From DMER64 sp049652385 (lineage in GTDB: Bacteria; Bacteroidota; Bacteroidia; Bacteroidales; UBA932), in contig JBASDX010000008.1 of assembly GCA_049652385.1 (NCBI GenBank), forward strand, positions 124,001 to 188,000: DNA of 64,000 nt. The letters are read 5' to 3'. Of this stretch, positions 8,197 to 15,799 are shown one piece after another. Position 1 is the stretch's first letter. Each line of letters opens with the position of its first letter. Made by a program: the position numbers and the translations under genes. Under the pieces are notes generated by a model that was not told the DNA's origin, made no database searches, and saw only the letters and a list, made by a program, of their open reading frames with translations.

Positions 8197-8958
8197 ATGG
8201 CAATTGTTACTGTTACGAGCGATTGGAGCAAACGCGATTACTATGCAGCGGCTTTGGAAGGCAGCCTTCTTGGAGTAGCTTCTCTGTATGAAATATCCCA
8301 CCATATCCAACCTTTTGATGTACGCATGGGTGTGTATGTTTTAAAGCAGGCTTACAGCAAGTTTCCTGCGGGAAGCATACATATTCTGGCTATTCAGGCT
8401 CAGGCAACCGATCAAATGCCTATGAGTATTGCGTTGTACCGGAAACATTATTTTATTACGGTCAATGACGGTCGCTTTTCTCTGTTGTTTGATGAGAATC
8501 CGGAGTGGATACGTGCCCTGGTGCACCGGGAGGATACTTTTTCAGAGCTGGAAACCTATGTGAAAGGTGTGAAGGCCATAGTAGAAGGAGTGTTGGACGA
8601 TCGCACCTTGCCGACAGAAATGAAAACAGAGACCCGTCAAGATCCTGTTGCGGAAAAAGACTACCTGTTGGGACAGGTGGTATATATAGATTCATATGGA
8701 AATGCCATTACCAATATTTCAAAAACGCTTTTTGAAAAAATTGGAAAAGGAAGAAGGTTCAACATTTTTTTGCAAGGGCCATATACACGTATAGAAAAAA
8801 TTTCTACGCATTATACAAAGGTACGCCCGGGACACCTGGTAGCATTGTTTAATGCTGCAGATTGTCTGGAACTCGCCATTTGCATGGGTAATTTAGCTGC
8901 CCTGGAAAATCTAGCGGTATACGATCAAGTACACATACAATTTTACAACCATGGATAA
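8197..8958 (+). CDS. S-adenosyl-L-methionine hydroxide adenosyltransferase (DUF62)
   Basis: 253 residues matching the SAM_adeno_trans (DUF62) family, related to fluorinase and chlorinase but hydrolysing SAM to adenosine and methionine with a water-derived hydroxide. Visible: the N-terminal TSDWSKRDYYAAALEG segment and the C-terminal domain with VYIDSYGNAITNISKTLFE, which matches the family's substrate-binding FGN-type segment. First gene of a long co-directional run; its stop overlaps the mazG start by 8 bp. The physiological role of this enzyme family is not settled. Confidence 0.88.
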   Translation: MAIVTVTSDWSKRDYYAAALEGSLLGVASLYEISHHIQPFDVRMGVYVLKQAYSKFPAGSIHILAIQAQATDQMPMSIALYRKHYFITVNDGRFSLLFDENPEWIRALVHREDTFSELETYVKGVKAIVEGVLDDRTLPTEMKTETRQDPVAEKDYLLGQVVYIDSYGNAITNISKTLFEKIGKGRRFNIFLQGPYTRIEKISTHYTKVRPGHLVALFNAADCLELAICMGNLAALENLAVYDQVHIQFYNHG

Positions 8959-9733
8959 AAAACAAATATTGGAACTTTTTGGTGAATTACTGGAGGTTAT
9001 GGATAAGCTCAGGGAGCAGTGTCCCTGGGACGGTGAACAGACACTGGAAAGTTTGCGTACTCTCACCATTGAAGAAACCTACGAACTAAGCGAAGCCATA
9101 CTGAGCGGAAATTTGGATGAATTGTCCAGGGAGTTGGGCGATTTATTGTTGCATGTTGTTTTTTATGCAAAAATTGGTCAGGAAAAAGAAGCTTTTCATA
9201 TAGGAGATGTCATTAAGCAATTGATTGAAAAATTAACATTCAGGCATCCGCACATATTTGGAGACATTCAGGCAAAAACGGCAGATGTTGTAATTAAAAA
9301 CTGGGAGCAACTTAAGGCAAAAGAAAAGCATGGAAACAAAACAGTTCTTTCCGGTGTCCCGTCAGGTTTACCCGCACTTATTAAAGCTTTCAGGATACAA
9401 GATAAAGCCAGGGCTATGGGTTTTGACTGGGAAGAAAGAGGGCAGGTATGGGATAAAGTAAAAGAAGAGGCAGAAGAGTTTAGGGTGGAGTGGGAAAAAA
9501 AGGACAGGGATAAAATGGAGGCTGAATTTGGCGACTTGCTTTTTGCTTTGGTAAATGCGGCCCGGTTATACGGAATCAATCCGGAAGACGCTTTGGAGCG
9601 TACGAACAGAACGTTTATAAAACGGTTCAATCAGTTGGAAGAAAAGACCATTAAACAGGGGCGCTCATTGGAAACGATGACATTGGAAGAAATGGAAGCA
9701 ATTTGGGAACAGGTAAAGGATAAAAAAACCTAA
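8951..9733 (+). CDS. mazG: Nucleoside triphosphate pyrophosphohydrolase MazG
   Basis: 260 residues with two MazG domains: the N-terminal one has CPWDGEQTLESL and the acidic metal-binding EETYE (about residues 38-42); the C-terminal one (about 160-230) has EEAEEF and EFGDLLFAL. MazG hydrolyses NTPs to NMP and pyrophosphate and clears aberrant or alarmone-related nucleotides. Overlaps the SAM hydrolase gene by 8 bp and precedes tcdA by 15 nt. Length is normal for the family. Confidence 0.95.
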   Translation: MDKKQILELFGELLEVMDKLREQCPWDGEQTLESLRTLTIEETYELSEAILSGNLDELSRELGDLLLHVVFYAKIGQEKEAFHIGDVIKQLIEKLTFRHPHIFGDIQAKTADVVIKNWEQLKAKEKHGNKTVLSGVPSGLPALIKAFRIQDKARAMGFDWEERGQVWDKVKEEAEEFRVEWEKKDRDKMEAEFGDLLFALVNAARLYGINPEDALERTNRTFIKRFNQLEEKTIKQGRSLETMTLEEMEAIWEQVKDKKT

Positions 9734-9748
9734 AGAGTAAAAAGGAAT

Positions 9749-10498
9749 ATGGAGCATTGGCAGGACAGAACGCGTTTATTGTTGGGTGGGGAGGCTTTGG
9801 AGATACTTGAAAAAAGCACGGTTCTTATTGTCGGATTGGGAGGAGTAGGTTCTTATGCGGCAGAGATGCTGGCCCGAGCCGGTGTGGGACATGTAATTCT
9901 GGCAGACGGCGATGCAGTCTCTGTTACAAATATCAACAGGCAGCTGCCGGCGTATACAGATACGGTAGGATTTCTGAAAACAGAAATTATGGAAAAGCGA
10001 TTGCTCAAAATCAATCCCAACATACGGACAGATAGATGCGATTACTTTTTGGACGAAGCTTCCATTCCTGTTTTATTGGATACGTATACTCCTGATTACG
10101 TAGTAGATGCCATTGACACCCTCTTCCCCAAAGTGGCACTTATACGTTATTTTTTGAACCGGAATATCCCCGTGGTTAGCTCTATGGGGGCAGGAGCACG
10201 GTTGGATGCCACGGCAGTCCGCATAGCAGATATTTCACAAACAAGCCATTGCCCCTTGGCCGCCACGATTAGAAAAAGATTGCGAAAAGAAGGTGTTCTC
10301 TCAGGAGTCAAAACAGTATATTCAACAGAAGTACCGGTTCCGGGAGCTGTCGTTTCCGGCGGAAAAGGATATAAAAAATCCATAATAGGTACGGTATCTT
10401 ATCTTCCGGCTGTTTTTGGGTGTATTTGTGCTCAGGTGGTTCTTTGTGATCTGCTTAAAATACCTAACTTTGAAGATTGTTTTAACCGAGCACCATGA
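9749..10498 (+). CDS. tcdA: tRNA threonylcarbamoyladenosine dehydratase TcdA
   Basis: 249 residues of the ThiF/MoeB/E1-like superfamily. The ATP-binding GLGGVGSYAAEML lies at about residues 29-41, and DGDAVSVTNINRQ follows. TcdA dehydrates t6A37 of tRNAs to cyclic ct6A. The C-terminal SGGKGYKKSIIGTVSYLP is typical of the CsdL/TcdA branch rather than ThiF. tsaD, which makes the t6A substrate, is also in this window (59708). The stop overlaps the next start (ATGA at 10495-10498). Confidence 0.92.
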   Translation: MEHWQDRTRLLLGGEALEILEKSTVLIVGLGGVGSYAAEMLARAGVGHVILADGDAVSVTNINRQLPAYTDTVGFLKTEIMEKRLLKINPNIRTDRCDYFLDEASIPVLLDTYTPDYVVDAIDTLFPKVALIRYFLNRNIPVVSSMGAGARLDATAVRIADISQTSHCPLAATIRKRLRKEGVLSGVKTVYSTEVPVPGAVVSGGKGYKKSIIGTVSYLPAVFGCICAQVVLCDLLKIPNFEDCFNRAP

Positions 10499-11613
10499 TA
10501 TTTGAAATTCAGGAAGTATCCACTAAGCAAGACATCAGAAAGTTTGCCCGTTTCCCTTTGCAATTGTACAAAAACCACCCGCAATACGTTCCATCCCTGG
10601 TAGGTGATGAAATCAGAAGTATTTGGAAATCACCCAGCCTGAAGTATTGCAATCAGAAATCCTGGATAGCCCGCAGTGCAGAAGGCAAGGTTATAGGACG
10701 TATAACAGGTATTGTGAATCCACGGGCGAATGCATTGTACGGATACAAAAGAGTGCGGTTTGGCTGGTTTGATGTGATAGATGATTTTTCTGTGGCAGAA
10801 GCGCTTTTGCAAGCAGTTGCAGATTGGGGAGCCGGTTTGGGAATGACGGAAATACATGGACCCTTGGGTTATAACACATGGAATAAACAAGGGATGATGG
10901 TTGAAGGGTTTGAACGCATACCGCAGTTCAATTGTATTTATAACTATCCTTATTACCCGGTATTTCTGGAACGTTTGGGCTTTACAAAAGAGCTGGATTG
11001 GCTCCAGTACATCATGCCGGCTCAACAACCCGTTCCGGACAAAATTGAAAGAGTCAACCGTCTTATAATGAAAAAATATGACTTAAGGCTCCTGAAATGG
11101 AAAGGTTTTAAGGACATAGAACCTTACCTGGAAGATTTTTTCAGTATGTACAACGACAGTTTTATGACCGTGAGCAATTTCATACCTCTTTTACCGGAAG
11201 AAATCAAGGCAAATCTGAAAGTATACATCAAATTGCTTCGTCCCGATTTATCCTATTTTATCTTAGATTCCCATAATAAAATCGCTGCCTTTTCCATTTC
11301 TTTTCCAAGCATGTCGCAGGCGTTCCGGAAAGCCGGGGGATACCTTTTTCCGTTTGGGTGGTTTCATTTGCTAAAAGGTTATTTTTTATACAAAGACATT
11401 GATTTTATGATGATTGGTGCACATCCCGACTGGAAAGGAAAGGGATTGAGTTCTATATACCACTACCACACAAATAAAACCATTCTCAGAAAAAAATTGC
11501 GTTGGGCCGTTACGAATCCTCAGTTGGAAAACAACCAGGCCGTGGAAATCTGGAAAGAGTACGATAAAGAATTACACACACGCAGACGTTGCTATATTAA
11601 AACCCTATCATAA
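10495..11613 (+). CDS. GNAT-like (YghO-type) protein
   Basis: 372 residues resembling the large GNAT-fold proteins annotated as YghO-like or GNAT family N-acetyltransferase in Bacteroidota. The N-terminal half (FARFPLQLYKNHPQYVPSL, IGRITGIVNPRAN) and the C-terminal half (MMIGAHPDWKGKGLSSIYHY, a weak acetyl-CoA-binding-like loop) suggest two GNAT-type halves. Substrate unknown. It starts inside the tcdA stop codon (4-nt overlap), so the two are probably co-translated. Only 11 nt separate it from the hydrogenase-associated module. Confidence 0.75.
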   Translation: MIFEIQEVSTKQDIRKFARFPLQLYKNHPQYVPSLVGDEIRSIWKSPSLKYCNQKSWIARSAEGKVIGRITGIVNPRANALYGYKRVRFGWFDVIDDFSVAEALLQAVADWGAGLGMTEIHGPLGYNTWNKQGMMVEGFERIPQFNCIYNYPYYPVFLERLGFTKELDWLQYIMPAQQPVPDKIERVNRLIMKKYDLRLLKWKGFKDIEPYLEDFFSMYNDSFMTVSNFIPLLPEEIKANLKVYIKLLRPDLSYFILDSHNKIAAFSISFPSMSQAFRKAGGYLFPFGWFHLLKGYFLYKDIDFMMIGAHPDWKGKGLSSIYHYHTNKTILRKKLRWAVTNPQLENNQAVEIWKEYDKELHTRRRCYIKTLS

Positions 11614-11624
11614 AATTTATAAAA

Positions 11625-11969
11625 ATGACAATTCAAGAAATAGTGTCGCTGGTTCAGGGAAAGATTCTGAGCGGAAAGATTACTTCGGAAGATAGTATTG
11701 AATATTGCTTTGCTTCGGATCTTATGAGCGATGTGCTGACCGTTTGCCGCAGCGATTTTATGCTCCTTACGGGACTTTCAAATGTGCAGAGCATAAGAAC
11801 GGCAGAAATGAGCGATTTGAAATACGTATTGCTGGTCAGGGGGAAAACACCGCCGCAAGAAATGATTGACCTGGCTGAAGATAGTGGAATTGTGTTGATA
11901 ATCAGCCCTTATTCAATGTTTAAAACATCCGGACTTCTATATGAGGCCGGTATAAAAGGAGTTTTTTAG
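11625..11969 (+). CDS. DRTGG-like domain protein A (hydrogenase-associated)
   Basis: 114 residues, a single DRTGG-like domain of the kind found between the two halves of some phosphotransacetylases and next to CBS domains, where a regulatory ligand-binding role is suspected. The core reads ASDLMSDVL (about 31-39), then a hydrophobic strand, VLLVRGKTP, and IVLIISPYSMFKTSGLLYE. It is paralogous to the protein at 13714, which shares SDLxSDV, a [VL]LV[RK]G strand and the C-terminal SGxLY. First gene of the module upstream of hydB/A/C; directly abuts the RsbW-like gene. No catalytic residues recognised. Confidence 0.75.
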   Translation: MTIQEIVSLVQGKILSGKITSEDSIEYCFASDLMSDVLTVCRSDFMLLTGLSNVQSIRTAEMSDLKYVLLVRGKTPPQEMIDLAEDSGIVLIISPYSMFKTSGLLYEAGIKGVF

Positions 11970-12383
11970 GTGGATCTTTCGTTTCATATACAAGGAGGCG
12001 ACTTTACGTCAGCAGGGATGGCTTCTTCTCAGGTCAGACGGACCTTAAAAGAATTAGGTGTAGATGCGTCTGTTATTAAACGGGTAGTTGTCGCGCTGTA
12101 CGAGGCCGAGGTAAATATAGTGGCTCATGCCTATAAGGGTGAAATCAAGGCACAAATAAGTCCGGATCGCGTTTTTCTTACCTTGACGGATGAGGGTCCG
12201 GGGATCCCGGATATTGAAAAAGCCATGACGCCCGGATATTCTACGGCGTCCCAACAGGTAAGAGAAATGGGTTTTGGAGCAGGTATGGGATTGCCCAATA
12301 TTTGCAGGAATGCAGATGTTTTTAATATACATTCAGTTCCTGATAAAGGAACAACGGTAGAAATAACTATTCAAATCAATTAA
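11970..12383 (+). CDS. RsbW-like GHKL ATPase (anti-sigma-factor-kinase type)
   Basis: 137 residues forming one HATPase_c_2 domain as in RsbW/SpoIIAB serine kinases. The N-box has E45, E47 and N49; the G1 box is DEGPGIP (74-80); the glycine-rich lid is GFGAGMGLPN (101-110). The start is GTG at 11970, the codon right after the upstream TAG, so coupled translation is likely; no ATG gives the full domain. Such proteins phosphorylate an STAS anti-sigma antagonist and bind a sigma factor, but neither partner is encoded in this window, so its target here is unknown. Confidence 0.8.
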   Translation: MDLSFHIQGGDFTSAGMASSQVRRTLKELGVDASVIKRVVVALYEAEVNIVAHAYKGEIKAQISPDRVFLTLTDEGPGIPDIEKAMTPGYSTASQQVREMGFGAGMGLPNICRNADVFNIHSVPDKGTTVEITIQIN

Positions 12384-12389
12384 CAATAT

Positions 12390-13706
12390 ATGGATCAGAA
12401 AAGAAAACCGTTTCATCATGCGTTGCGCATCCATAAAGAAATTTGCACGGGCTGCTCGCGTTGTATGCGTGTGTGCCCAACGGAGGCGTTGCGGGTGATT
12501 GACGGAAAGGCAACCCTGCATCCGGAATGGTGTATTGACTGTGGAGAATGCTATAAAGTATGCCCGGTCAGAGCCATAACTGTAGAAGACGATGATATAG
12601 CGCAAATATTTAAGTTTAAGCACAGAATTTTGTTGGTCCCCTCCATCTTCTTTGCTCAATTTGAAGAGAAACTTACCTTGGAAGCCATTAATGGAATTCT
12701 TTACGAAATGGGCTTTACGGAATTATGTATGGTAGAGCAAGGCGCCGATCTTCTGATAGAGGAAATCAATAAATACGTAGAAGAGTTTGAGGGAGAAAAA
12801 CCTGTTATTTCATCCTATTGTCCCGCCGTTGTCCGCCTTATACAAGTACGGTTCCCGTCTTTTGCAGACCAGATTATGAGGCTTATTCCGCCTTTGGAAG
12901 TCACTGCTCAATATTACAGAAGTGAATATGAAAAACACGGTGTGCCTCTGGAAGACGTAGGCATATTCTATGTGACACCTTGTGCGGCAAAAATTGCAGC
13001 TATTAAGGCTCCTGTAGGCGGATATGTTTCGCCCATCAACGGTGTCATCAACATGTCCGAACTCTATAACAAGGTTTTCCTTGCTTACAAACAAAAAGGT
13101 GTTAATGAAAACGAGCATTGCACCCTTGTGCATTCCACGGTTTCTTCTGTCGGTATCCATTGGCCTACTACAGGAGGCGAAGCCGTAAACGTAGAAGGAC
13201 GGGCTTTAGCCATCGACAGTATGCCCAATGTCATAGATTTCCTGGAGCGCTTGGAAAATGAAGAAATCAAGGGAGTCGATTTTCTGGAACTCAGGGCATG
13301 CGATATGTCTTGTTGTGGCGGTATTTTAGTGCAGGACAACCGTTTTCTTGTTAAAGAACGTATAGATAAAATGGCCGCTGAGTTGTCCGATACGCATGGA
13401 CTGGATAAAGAATTCAGAGAAGTATGTTCAGGCAGGGTACCTATGGACCCGGTAGAGCCCAGAGCTATGGTGAAATACCATCCGGACATTACCATTGCCT
13501 TGCAACGCATGGAAGAGGCACGCCGATTGCGTGATGAAATATTACCTAATATAGATTGTGGCGCGTGTGGTGCTCCTACGTGTGAAGCGTTGGCTGAAGA
13601 TATTGTATGCAACAGGGCGACGTTGGAGCATTGTGTCATTTTGCATGCCTACGATGCAGATTCCAAGACGATTGAAAAAATTTGGGGAAAAAAAAGAATA
13701 AAATAA
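12390..13706 (+). CDS. Sensory-type [FeFe]-hydrogenase-like Fe-S protein (HydS-like)
   Basis: 438 residues: a 2[4Fe-4S] ferredoxin (C19-C29 and C48-C58), an [FeFe]-hydrogenase large-subunit domain (about 75-375) and a C-terminal 4Fe-4S Fes domain (C390, C393, C398, C407). H-cluster ligand cysteines are kept: C144, C198, C304, C308. The proton-relay cysteine of catalytic enzymes (first Cys of TSCCP) is Tyr143, and the Glu of MPCxxKxxE is Ala204 (TPCAAKIAA), so turnover should be poor. These changes match sensory (group C/D-like) proteins. Unlike many HydS proteins it has no PAS domain. Neighbours are two ATPases, two DRTGG proteins and a PHP enzyme, then catalytic hydA. A redox or H2 sensor is inferred. 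Confidence 0.85.
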   Translation: MDQKRKPFHHALRIHKEICTGCSRCMRVCPTEALRVIDGKATLHPEWCIDCGECYKVCPVRAITVEDDDIAQIFKFKHRILLVPSIFFAQFEEKLTLEAINGILYEMGFTELCMVEQGADLLIEEINKYVEEFEGEKPVISSYCPAVVRLIQVRFPSFADQIMRLIPPLEVTAQYYRSEYEKHGVPLEDVGIFYVTPCAAKIAAIKAPVGGYVSPINGVINMSELYNKVFLAYKQKGVNENEHCTLVHSTVSSVGIHWPTTGGEAVNVEGRALAIDSMPNVIDFLERLENEEIKGVDFLELRACDMSCCGGILVQDNRFLVKERIDKMAAELSDTHGLDKEFREVCSGRVPMDPVEPRAMVKYHPDITIALQRMEEARRLRDEILPNIDCGACGAPTCEALAEDIVCNRATLEHCVILHAYDADSKTIEKIWGKKRIK

Positions 13707-13713
13707 TAGAATA

Positions 13714-14049
13714 ATGACAGTACAAGAAATGGCTCAAACCTTGGGATTGAAAATCCTTGCCGGAGAAGAAGGTTTAGAAAAGGTAATAAAAGGAGGTTAC
13801 ACATCGGATTTATTAAGTGATGTGATGGGGTATGCGGATGAAGGATATGTGTGGATTACGTTGCAGACACATAAAAACGTCATGGCTATAGCTTCGCTCA
13901 AAGAATTGGCTGCCGTTGTTTTGGTAAAGGGATTTGAACCCGATGAGGAAACGGTAGCAGTGGCGCAGCAGGAACATATTCCCATATTGAGTACCACAGA
14001 ACAAGCCTTTGAGTTTTCCGGCCGTTTGTACCGGTTGCTTCACCCCTGA
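13714..14049 (+). CDS. DRTGG-like domain protein B (hydrogenase-associated)
   Basis: 111 residues, a second single DRTGG-like domain paralogous to the protein at 11625. Shared features are YTSDLLSDVMGYA, the VVLVKG strand and the C-terminal ILSTTEQAFEFSGRLYRLL. It lies 7 nt after the HydS-like gene and 2 nt before the PHP gene. The family probably binds a small ligand or a protein partner; no enzymatic motif is visible. Confidence 0.75.
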   Translation: MTVQEMAQTLGLKILAGEEGLEKVIKGGYTSDLLSDVMGYADEGYVWITLQTHKNVMAIASLKELAAVVLVKGFEPDEETVAVAQQEHIPILSTTEQAFEFSGRLYRLLHP

Positions 14050-14051
14050 TT

Positions 14052-14771
14052 ATGGCATCTGTAAGAGCAGATTTGCATATACACACTTTTTTGTCTCCTT
14101 GTGGTGATATAGAAATGACCCCAAGGAATATTATCCGTATGGCAAAAGAGAAACAATTGCATATGATTGCCATTACGGATCACAATTCCACGTTGCAAGC
14201 CCCGGAAGTACAGCGCGTTGGGGAGCAGGAAGGAGTTGTGGTGCTTTGTGGGGCTGAAATAACGACAAAAGAAGAGGTGCATTGCCTGGCTCTTATACAG
14301 ACGGAAGAACAGCGGCAAGCGTTACAAGAGTATCTGGAAAAGTATTTACCGGCCATTCCTAATGATCCGGACATTTTTGGATACCAGATGTGGGTGGATC
14401 AGGAGGAGCAGGTTATGGGTGAAGTACCTTATTTGTTGATATCCGCCATTGACAGGAATCTGGATCAGGTTGAAGCTTTTGTCCATGGCATTGGAGGTTT
14501 GTTTATTCCTGCACACATAGAACGACCGCGTAATTCCTTATTTAGCCAATTAGGCTTCGTTCCTCCCGGTTTGAAAGCCGATGCTCTTGAGTTATCCGGA
14601 CATACCGATCCGGTTGTTTTCATGCAGAAAAACCCTTATTTGAAACCTTTCAGGATTATTCAATCTTCCGACGCCCATTATTTGCAGCATGTCGGGTCTG
14701 TTTTTACAGCATTTGAAATGGAAAAACCTTCTTTTGAAGGATTGAGAAACGCATTAAAGGGTGTTTTATGA
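14052..14771 (+). CDS. PHP-domain metal-dependent phosphoesterase
   Basis: 239 residues of the PHP (polymerase and histidinol phosphatase) family, TrpH/YciV-like. The metal ligands appear complete: H9 and H11 (DLHIHT), D43/H44 (ITDHNS), E69, H77, H155 (PAHIERPR), D207 and H209 (SSDAHY). Relatives hydrolyse 3',5'-bisphosphate nucleotides or short oligonucleotides. Inside the hydrogenase module it could act on a signalling nucleotide or remove a phosphate placed by one of the ATPases; this is inference. Overlaps the next gene by 4 nt (ATGA at 14768). Confidence 0.85.
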   Translation: MASVRADLHIHTFLSPCGDIEMTPRNIIRMAKEKQLHMIAITDHNSTLQAPEVQRVGEQEGVVVLCGAEITTKEEVHCLALIQTEEQRQALQEYLEKYLPAIPNDPDIFGYQMWVDQEEQVMGEVPYLLISAIDRNLDQVEAFVHGIGGLFIPAHIERPRNSLFSQLGFVPPGLKADALELSGHTDPVVFMQKNPYLKPFRIIQSSDAHYLQHVGSVFTAFEMEKPSFEGLRNALKGVL

Positions 14772-15322
14772 ACGATTTAGCATTGCATTTGTTGGATATT
14801 GTACAGAATTCTCTGTCGGCAGGGGCTTCATTGATTTCTATTAGATTAGAAGAACACGTAACGGAGAACTTGTTGAAAATGATTGTTGAAGACAATGGGC
14901 GCGGTATGACGCAAGAGCAGGTGCAAAAACTCAGTGACCCTTTTTTTACTTCCAGAACAACCAGACGTGTGGGGTTGGGTGTTCCTTTGCTGCGACAAGC
15001 AGCAGAACAGGCAGGAGGCAGTTTGGAGGTGGAATCTGAGTCGGGAAAAGGAACCAGGTTGAGCGTTGTTTTTCAATATGACCATTTAGACAGGCCACCC
15101 CTGGGAGATATCCCCAACGCCGTTGTGCTGATGATATCGGCTAATCCTCAGGTGGACTTTGAATACACGTATTCATACAATGGAAAAACGTATGAAATTG
15201 ATACTTTCCAGTTGAAAGAAGTGCTGGGAGACACTCCGTTAAGTGACCTGCATATAATGGGTATGATAGAAGAAATGATTAAGACAAATCAAAGCGATCT
15301 GAAAGTTTGCCCGATTCAATAA
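14768..15322 (+). CDS. Stand-alone GHKL (histidine-kinase-type) ATPase
   Basis: 184 residues: a HATPase_c domain with N-box (DIVQNS, N14), G1 box EDNGRGM (41-47), F-box DPFFTSR (57-63) and G2 box RRVGLGV (66-72). A C-terminal extension of about 80 residues ends with a Lys/Glu-rich helix. There is no sensor region and no dimerisation/phospho-acceptor histidine domain, so it cannot be a normal autophosphorylating kinase alone. A comparable ATPase gene sits in the hyd operon of Acetobacterium woodii (as hydE, from memory). Last gene of the module before the internal hyd promoter. Confidence 0.8.
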   Translation: MNDLALHLLDIVQNSLSAGASLISIRLEEHVTENLLKMIVEDNGRGMTQEQVQKLSDPFFTSRTTRRVGLGVPLLRQAAEQAGGSLEVESESGKGTRLSVVFQYDHLDRPPLGDIPNAVVLMISANPQVDFEYTYSYNGKTYEIDTFQLKEVLGDTPLSDLHIMGMIEEMIKTNQSDLKVCPIQ

Positions 15323-15337
15323 TTTGGGTTAAGTTTG
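15305..15337 (+). promoter_or_regulatory. Internal promoter of the hydrogenase structural genes
   Basis: A -33 TTTG (15305-15308), a 21-nt spacer and a perfect -7 TAAGTTTG (15330-15337). It overlaps the end of the ATPase gene and lies about 47 nt before the hydD-like ATG. It is among the most complete promoters in the window and would let hydD/B/A/C be expressed independently of the upstream regulatory genes. Confidence 0.7.
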
Positions 15338-15384
15338 CGGATTCTATTAAGGTAAGATACATATTAAACTATTATTTATTGACT

Positions 15385-15774
15385 ATGACAAAGATTAAAT
15401 CATTGGACGAATTGCGCCAGAAGAAACAGCAGCTCGAACAAAGCCTGGAAATCAGGGAGAAAAGTGATCATCCCGAAAGCATGATTCAAGTTAGGGTAGC
15501 CATGGCAACATGCGGGATTGCCTCAGGAGCCCGTACGGTAATGAATGCATTTGTTGAAAAAATCAGAGATGAAAAAATACCTGCAGTTGTGACGCAAACC
15601 GGTTGTATGGGATATTGCTATGCAGAGCCTACTGTTGAAGTGAAAAAACCGGGACAAGATCCTGTAGTATTTTCCTATGTCGATGTCAAAAAAGTAGATG
15701 AGATAATAGATAAATACATACGTAACAATGAATTGATTGACGGTATTCTGCCGGCTAATTATCAGACTATTTAA
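15385..15774 (+). CDS. Thioredoxin-like ferredoxin-fold subunit (HydD-like)
   Basis: 129 residues from ATG 15385, chosen because it follows the promoter at 15330; the frame is open 78 nt further upstream into the ATPase gene. A coiled N-terminus (EELRQKKQQLEQS-like) precedes a [2Fe-2S] thioredoxin-like fold. Only three of the four usual cluster cysteines are present: C43 (MATCGIASGA), C74 and C78 (GCMGYC); the position five after C43 is Gly. It resembles the small HydD subunit of A. woodii-type hydrogenase operons, which is thought to lack a cluster. Operon order hydD-like, hydB, hydA, hydC supports this. Confidence 0.8.
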   Translation: MTKIKSLDELRQKKQQLEQSLEIREKSDHPESMIQVRVAMATCGIASGARTVMNAFVEKIRDEKIPAVVTQTGCMGYCYAEPTVEVKKPGQDPVVFSYVDVKKVDEIIDKYIRNNELIDGILPANYQTI

Positions 15775-15799
15775 TCCAATCAATTAATATAGAATCATA

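Noticed and set aside
12390..13706. The hydrogenase-like protein as a decayed copy of hydA
   Set aside because: The frame is intact, all cluster cysteines are kept, it has a different domain order (extra Fes domain), and its substitutions match those known from sensory hydrogenase homologues. It is a distinct family member, not a pseudogene.
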